This document shows, in pieces, positions 59,104 through 64,000 of a stretch of 64,000 nt of DNA. The notes beneath the pieces are model-generated. The model did not search any database. It saw only the letters and a program-made list of their open reading frames with translations, and was not told where the DNA came from. The position numbers and the translations under genes were made by a program. Positions within the stretch are counted from its first letter, which is position 1. Every line of letters starts with the position of its first letter. Source of the stretch: Laccaria trichodermophora (Eukaryota; Basidiomycota; Agaricomycetes; Agaricales; Hydnangiaceae); assembly GCA_018417955.1 (NCBI GenBank), contig JACTVC010000012.1:868001-932000 (forward strand), read 5' to 3'.

Positions 59104-59855
59104 TGTATCAATCACGTCGCTGATCTATCGTGTATTGGCTTGTAACTTCTATGAATTTTCCCTACAATAAGACCAATCTCCCCCTCCGACATCACGCAGT
59201 GCTTAAGATTCATAAGGACTCCCGAAAGGCCCCTCAGAGGACACATCCCAGTCTGGACGGAATTTTGAAAGATTGGGCAAAGTTAGGCCAGGTGCTATCC
59301 GTTACATCGGCGCCGAAAAAGCCAGATCCAAGTCTGGACATAGTTGAACCGGCAGGGGTATTTCTACTGGGTAAGAGGAGGAATTTTTTGCTAACTTGAG
59401 CCGGATTTATCAGAAAACATGCTTTGTTTAGATGGTGCTAAGGGTGTAAAGATGGGTTTTTCGGAATAAAAGCACCAAAATAAAAGCTTTTCATGACCCT
59501 CAGGGTGCGGGAGACGCGATCTTCAGGCCAGATCCGGAATTTTAGAAAGAGAAAGAGAACAAAACTGTACCGAATTTCTGAGAGCCCAAGAAAACACGAT
59601 CGGTCACATCACGTGTCAGAATTGACTCTCCTACGTCATGGTGTTCCGCGTTAAACCTTCAATTGTCCTTTCCATCACTCTCTTTCTCCATGGCCCAAGG
59701 GAAAGTATGCGTGAGCGATGTGTGCTACCGGCAAGTTATACAATGCCGCAAATATATGCCTCAGTCAATTTGACCTTCCTTAGTATCTTGACTCAAAGTG
59801 TGTATCTGGCATTATCACTTTGCCGCCCCTCATTCATCCCGATGACCCTGTTAAG
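59104..59855. other. Intergenic and 5' region of the RecQ gene
   Basis: No separate gene is seen. CACGTG at 59610-59615 and ACGTCA at 59633-59638 lie upstream of candidate start codons for the helicase (ATG at 59638, 59691 and 59708). None could be tied to the first recognised exon with certainty. Confidence 0.45.
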
Positions 59856-62800
59856 CATTTGGCCATACCGCATACAAAGGGAAACAGAAGGAAATTGTTG
59901 AAGCTGCTGCCTCCGGTTGGTTCATATGGCGTATGGACTGGGTTACTGAATCCTCTCGTTTCAGGTTTAGATGTTTTGGTGGTGGCTCCGACGGGTATGG
60001 GGAAGGTTAGTACGCCCATTCTCTTAGCTCGTGCTACTTAATTTCTAAGTCATTGTAGAGCCTATGTTTTCAGGTGCCAGCTCTGGCCGCTGAGGTACGT
60101 GCCCAGTCTCTGTCTCCGACTCAACGCAAACGGCATCATAAAGCACGGGATGACCATTGTAATCTCCCCACTCCTGGGTAAGATTATCTTTTTCTCTCTC
60201 CGATTTTCAGTTAAGAACTTGAAAAAAAAGCTTTGATGAAAAATCGTAGGTTTCTTCTAAACTCCCTGTCCTGGCTTGAACCTCGTGCCCTTGACCAGAG
60301 GTAGACAACTTGCGAAAGAAAGGCGTCCCTGTCGCATCTTTTACATCAGAAACGACGAAAGAGGAGAAAAAAGGGGTGAGCTACGATTACGGTCTATCGA
60401 TACTTACATCGCATTCAAACCACGTCAGATCATCAAAGACATGTCGTCCATTCGTCCAAAAATTAGGCTGCTTTATGGTCAGTCTAGATGAACCCGCATT
60501 ACCTGATTTCCAGATCTAACTTTTCTTCACCAGTTACGCCTGAGAAACTCCTGACACAAGAGTTTCAACCTTTACTGGAGGGCTTATTTGACGAAGAGCA
60601 ATTAAACCTCCTCGTCGTCGATGAGGTAGGTCTTCTGAATAATGTTTGAATACCACTTATTCTAGTGTTGTCCAGGCGCATTGCGTATCCGTCCGTCTAG
60701 ATTATTATTATTATTATTATCATGTGCCAACTCACACATTACTTGACAGGAATGGGGCCATGATTTTCGACCCGAATATAGACGTATTGGAGAGTTCCGT
60801 GAAAAGTACGTCGGCATACCGATAATGGCACTCACCGCCACTGCTACGGAAGCGTAAGCTCTTTTTACACAATGGCTGCAATTACCCACTTATTTTTACC
60901 ACTCCAGCGTTCAACAGGACATCATTCGAAGTTTAAAAATGTCCAAAGATAATCTTTTCTGTGCCCTTCACCCCTTTAATCGTGAAAACTTGTATTATCA
61001 GGTAATAGGCCGACGGACCGTGTTTACCAACTTTCGGCTAATGGCATTGTGAATAGATCAAGTATCTTTCCACCCCAGACGACAGATCAAAAATGGCCGA
61101 TGTGTTCGATTATATTACGACGCTTTACAGACGGAGGGGGCAGCCGTCTTCGGGTATAATTTATTGTCGGAAACGGCTAACCTGCGACGAGCTCTCCAGC
61201 TATTTGAGGGGGAAAGGCCTGAGCGCAAGGCCATATCACCGTGGTATTGGGTCAGTTCTGAAGTAATGTTGACGGATGAATATCTTACCAGTGATTTAAG
61301 GTCTGCAACCCTAGATACGACGCTGAAAAAATGGACTAATGGAGGTTCGGGTGTAGAAGGTAGCGTGGACCTTGTAGGTTTTAGCCACAACTACGCACAC
61401 ATTTCCACTGAAATATTCTCCAAGGTCATTGCCACCATCGCTTTCGGACTTGGGATAGACAAAGGGGATGTTAGGTCTGTCCTTGACTTCTTTCCTTATT
61501 GAAGCTTACTTCGACATTTTTAGATACATCATCCATTACGACGTCCCAAAAAGCTTTGAAGGTAGCTATACATTTGAATTTAAGGCATTTGCATAACCCT
61601 TTTTCTCGTAGGTTATTATCAGGAAACTGGTATGTTGTACCTTCCTATATCAATCCGTATTTACATCTTTTTAGGCCGTGGTGGTCGGGACGGATTGGTG
61701 AGTATCTGGTTGTACCCGCGGACTACAACAATTACCTTGAATTGAAAGCCATCGAAATGCATCCTGTATTACTGTGAGTTGACCAGCCCTTTTTCTTGAA
61801 AAAGAAAGAAAAGAAAGAAAAGTCTCTTACCCGCCGCTTAGCTCGAGAAGATGCGTTATATAGTAAACGTTTGGCGACAATTTCAAACGAGAACCGTGTC
61901 AAAGAAGATAATGAGGGGCTACCACCTACTCAGAGAACGATTGACAGCATCTCTGCAGCAAGTATCCTGTCAAATTTTCATGTTCAGCTTTTCACGACGC
62001 CCTCAGCTCATTCAATTTGCCGAGAGCAGTACAATTTGTCGACATGTAGTGAGTTGACGGCCATCTTCAAATCAAAATTGCGGCTCATTTATGTGCAGTC
62101 TATCTGCCGTTATTTCGGCGAAGCCATTGACGTAACGGACAAAGAACTTGTCAAGACCTTCTGCAACAGAATGTGCGATGTACGCTTTTCTACCAATACA
62201 TAACTTTTCCTTTCTTTGTGGCTCATCACTGACTCCCCAAGGTCTGCAAATACCCCAATAAGGTACAACAGCAAATCTCAAATCTATCTTCCTTGGAGCA
62301 TGCGAGTTCTCGCGTGGACGGTTATATCATAAAAGCTGCTCAGAATAACGCGCATTCGGGAGGTGACCAACAAGCTTGGCAGAAAAATAATCAGAGACCC
62401 CAGAGTCGAAATTCCTTTGGGGATAACAAGCGAACTGGTCCTGAACAGGCGGGCAATGTCACGAAGAAAATTAAACCTGCACTCCCAACGATGCTTGGTA
62501 AGTGTATGCAATTTTTTGTAGTAACGATCCAACGACAACTTTCTTTTTTTTTTCTTCAAACTCCAGTTACCAAACCATTCGGATCAGCGTCAGGTCTGAG
62601 TAAACCATTCAAGCCACCAAGTTTCGTTCAGAAGCCACCGAAAGTTGCGCCGCCGTCAGAGTTGGAACCAGAGCCAGAGCTTGAGGTCAATCCACCGGAG
62701 GAGATGGACTTTAACTATGATATTCCTGATATCGTTGAGGATGACGAAGATAATCTGGATGAGGTTTTTCGAGAATGTGAGCTTTCAGCTTTACTTCATG

Positions 62801-63368
62801 ATAAAGCCGAAACTAAGGCAACCATTTTTTAGCTTCTCCGGTAACTTTGCCTGATGTCGAAATGGAGTTGGAGAGCGCATTTTCGAACAAAATACCTGTG
62901 AGCGGCGTTTTTTTTTTTATGACCTCCGTACCTTTCAACAAAATTTATCAGGCGGAAAAGCGCGAGGAAACATTCGACCTTATTCGCCGTGCACTTTACA
63001 AGATCTTCGTCATAAAACCCAATCATGAAGAACTGTGGGCCATGCTCCAACAAAGTCCCTCTGATGGGGATGCCAGGTGAGCCGCTTCGAGTACGAAATC
63101 AAGATATAGATATTGAACTGCCCTTTTCAGAAATAATGTCCTCTTCGAGACCGCTCGAACGATCGAATTTTCAGTGTTTTGCCTCTGCAGCACGCTAGAA
63201 GGCTACAAGCGGCGCTCGCATACAACGATGGTGGCGATTCGCTTATTATCTCAAGCAGAATTTTGGCATCGACAGGATGCTGATTCGGAAGACGTACGGG
63301 AGATTACTGACATTCTTCAGCGGCATTGCTTAGAGAACGGGAGGAATGGAACGGAAAGGGCATCTTAA
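59856..63368 (+). CDS. RecQ-family ATP-dependent DNA helicase (Q1-like)
   Basis: This is a 3'-5' DNA helicase of recombination and replication repair. The first exon(s) upstream of 59856 are unresolved. Twenty-six exons follow: 59856-59915, 59965-60005, 60059-60094, 60144-60177, 60231-60245, 60299-60375, 60429-60477, 60534-60625, 60676-60690, 60750-60853, 60908-61001, 61057-61250, 61301-61373, 61425-61474, 61524-61561, 61612-61629, 61675-61697, 61749-61773, 61842-61957, 62007-62048, 62099-62179, 62242-62497, 62567-62776, 62833-62897, 62952-63076, 63131-63368; about 723 residues. Motifs in order: [17 protein letters not shown] (motif 0), APTGMGKSLCFQ (Walker A), [38 protein letters not shown] (II), [10 protein letters not shown] (III), SGIIYCRKR (IV), [17 protein letters not shown] (V), [20 protein letters not shown] (VI). 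A zinc-binding-like C-R-x(n)-C segment and a weakly conserved C-terminus follow. One intron (after 61957) starts GC. Confidence 0.88.
60701..60720 (+). repeat. (ATT)n microsatellite in a RecQ intron
   Basis: About seven ATT units lie in the 59-nt intron after the 15-nt exon 60676-60690. Confidence 0.8.
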
Positions 63369-63550
63369 TATACATTCTAATAAAGGATACAAGCTCACAG
63401 AAAATTCCAAAGATTGCGGTCAAAGATGTTATACATTGATATCCCATATGCGAACGCCCTCTTCGTCCCTCTCCATCATGTCAAGTAATTTGGGACGGCC
63501 GGAACCTTTTACCATGCTGAATATGGCCGAAGTCCCCGCGAATAATTTTC

Positions 63551-64000
63551 CTACAAACGTTTACTGATAGGTAAGGAGGCGTGATCAAGGGAAACGGGCA
63601 TACCATTCTCTTCCCCAGATCTATTACAAGCAACAACTATCATCTCATCGCTTGGGGCATCTTGCGGGTCAGGTTTGTCCAGCGTCTCCTCCCGGTCTTC
63701 ACCATCCGAATCGACCAAGGTATCCTCGTTGCTTGCCCACAAAGGTCTTAGCCGCGCAGACCAGTATCTCAACGTATGCCAATCGTGTTTATCATCCGGT
63801 TCGTTGCCAGAATCGAGCCATGCGTCGAGTAATATCAATACATTCGTTCGTTTTGACAAGCAATAGTCTGCAAGTTCGTATGGGCCCTCAATGGAAGTCC
63901 ATTCATTGGGAGGGTGGGGATTGAGGTCCATACATATCGCCAAGCTCATTGTTCGAAGCGGGGGCGGTAAATCGAATGTCGTGAAGCCAGTCCCTTTAGA
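63551..64000 (-). CDS. NTA1: Protein N-terminal amidase (NTA1-type nitrilase), C-terminal part
   Basis: The last exon of a gene running off the right edge. On the minus strand it reads TGFTTFDLPPPLRTMSLAIC, then MDLNPHPPNEWTSIEGPYEL and ADYCLSKRTNVLILLDAWLD. The catalytic-Cys region of the nitrilase fold (SLAICMDLN, Cys codon at 63932-63934) is present and the Glu and Lys of the triad would lie upstream, outside the window. NTA1 enzymes deamidate N-terminal Asn/Gln, feeding the Arg/N-degron pathway. The tail (about 70 residues, acidic, ending HASLPISKRL) is not conserved. It converges on the RecQ gene with 182 bp between stops. There is no stop up to base 64000. Confidence 0.75.
   Translation of the reverse strand, partial: SKGTGFTTFDLPPPLRTMSLAICMDLNPHPPNEWTSIEGPYELADYCLSKRTNVLILLDAWLDSGNEPDDKHDWHTLRYWSARLRPLWASNEDTLVDSDGEDREETLDKPDPQDAPSDEMIVVACNRSGEENGMPVSLDHASLPISKRL

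Noticed and set aside
59820..60041. Single-frame reading through 59820-60041 as the RecQ N-terminus
   Set aside because: That frame gives no helicase motif before [14 protein letters not shown]. Splicing out 59916-59964 gives the family sequence [20 protein letters not shown].

Overview
This window is nuclear DNA of a filamentous basidiomycete, most likely an agaricomycete. The right part carries tightly packed genes, many of them cut into numerous small exons by introns of about 45-75 nt with conserved GT...AG ends. The proteins include a class II sirtuin, Rad4/XPC, an S28 secreted peptidase, a double-PAS protein and a RecQ helicase. The left part is a large transposon bed. No bacterial or organellar features are present.

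Layout. (i) 1-6,123: repeats: the arm of a foldback element, a minisatellite foldback, 171-bp and 35-bp tandem arrays, and two 0.4-kb repeats sharing one terminal sequence. (ii) 6,124-34,877: three large foldback elements with the same tip (CACTTCAGTCACCCACC): A 6,731-13,224, B 14,197-25,534 and C 28,540-33,788. Each has inverted arms of about 2.3-2.6 kb and a flanking direct duplication of 7-8 bp. A splits a degenerate tyrosine-recombinase gene and C splits the last exon of a metallophosphoesterase gene. B has itself been entered by another insertion, which holds a complete but gene-less LTR element. (iii) 34,880-35,825: a CAC-tipped inverted-repeat element with a TA-flanked MITE nested inside. 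(iv) 36,018-64,000: the gene-rich block.

Genes in the block, left to right: small serine palmitoyltransferase subunit (+), double-PAS protein (-), TRM61 tRNA m1A methyltransferase (+), Rad4/XPC repair factor (-), S28 peptidase (+), SIR2-type deacetylase (+), FYRN/FYRC nuclear protein (-), two tandem tRNA-Glu-like units, alpha/beta hydrolase (-), MDE1 of methionine salvage (+), RecQ helicase (+), and the end of an NTA1-type amidase (-) running off the right edge. These are housekeeping genes with unrelated roles, so no pathway cluster is evident. Two of them (Rad4, RecQ) act in DNA repair. Exon limits were worked out by hand from reading frame, splice sites and family conservation, and they sum to uninterrupted proteins except where stated.

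Most notable: the foldback family with its target duplications and genic insertions; a 3-nt exon in MDE1 that encodes the conserved, probably catalytic glutamate; 10-nt and 8-nt exons and a GC-AG intron in the sirtuin gene; and a tandem pair of tRNA-Glu-like units with an insertion in the anticodon loop.
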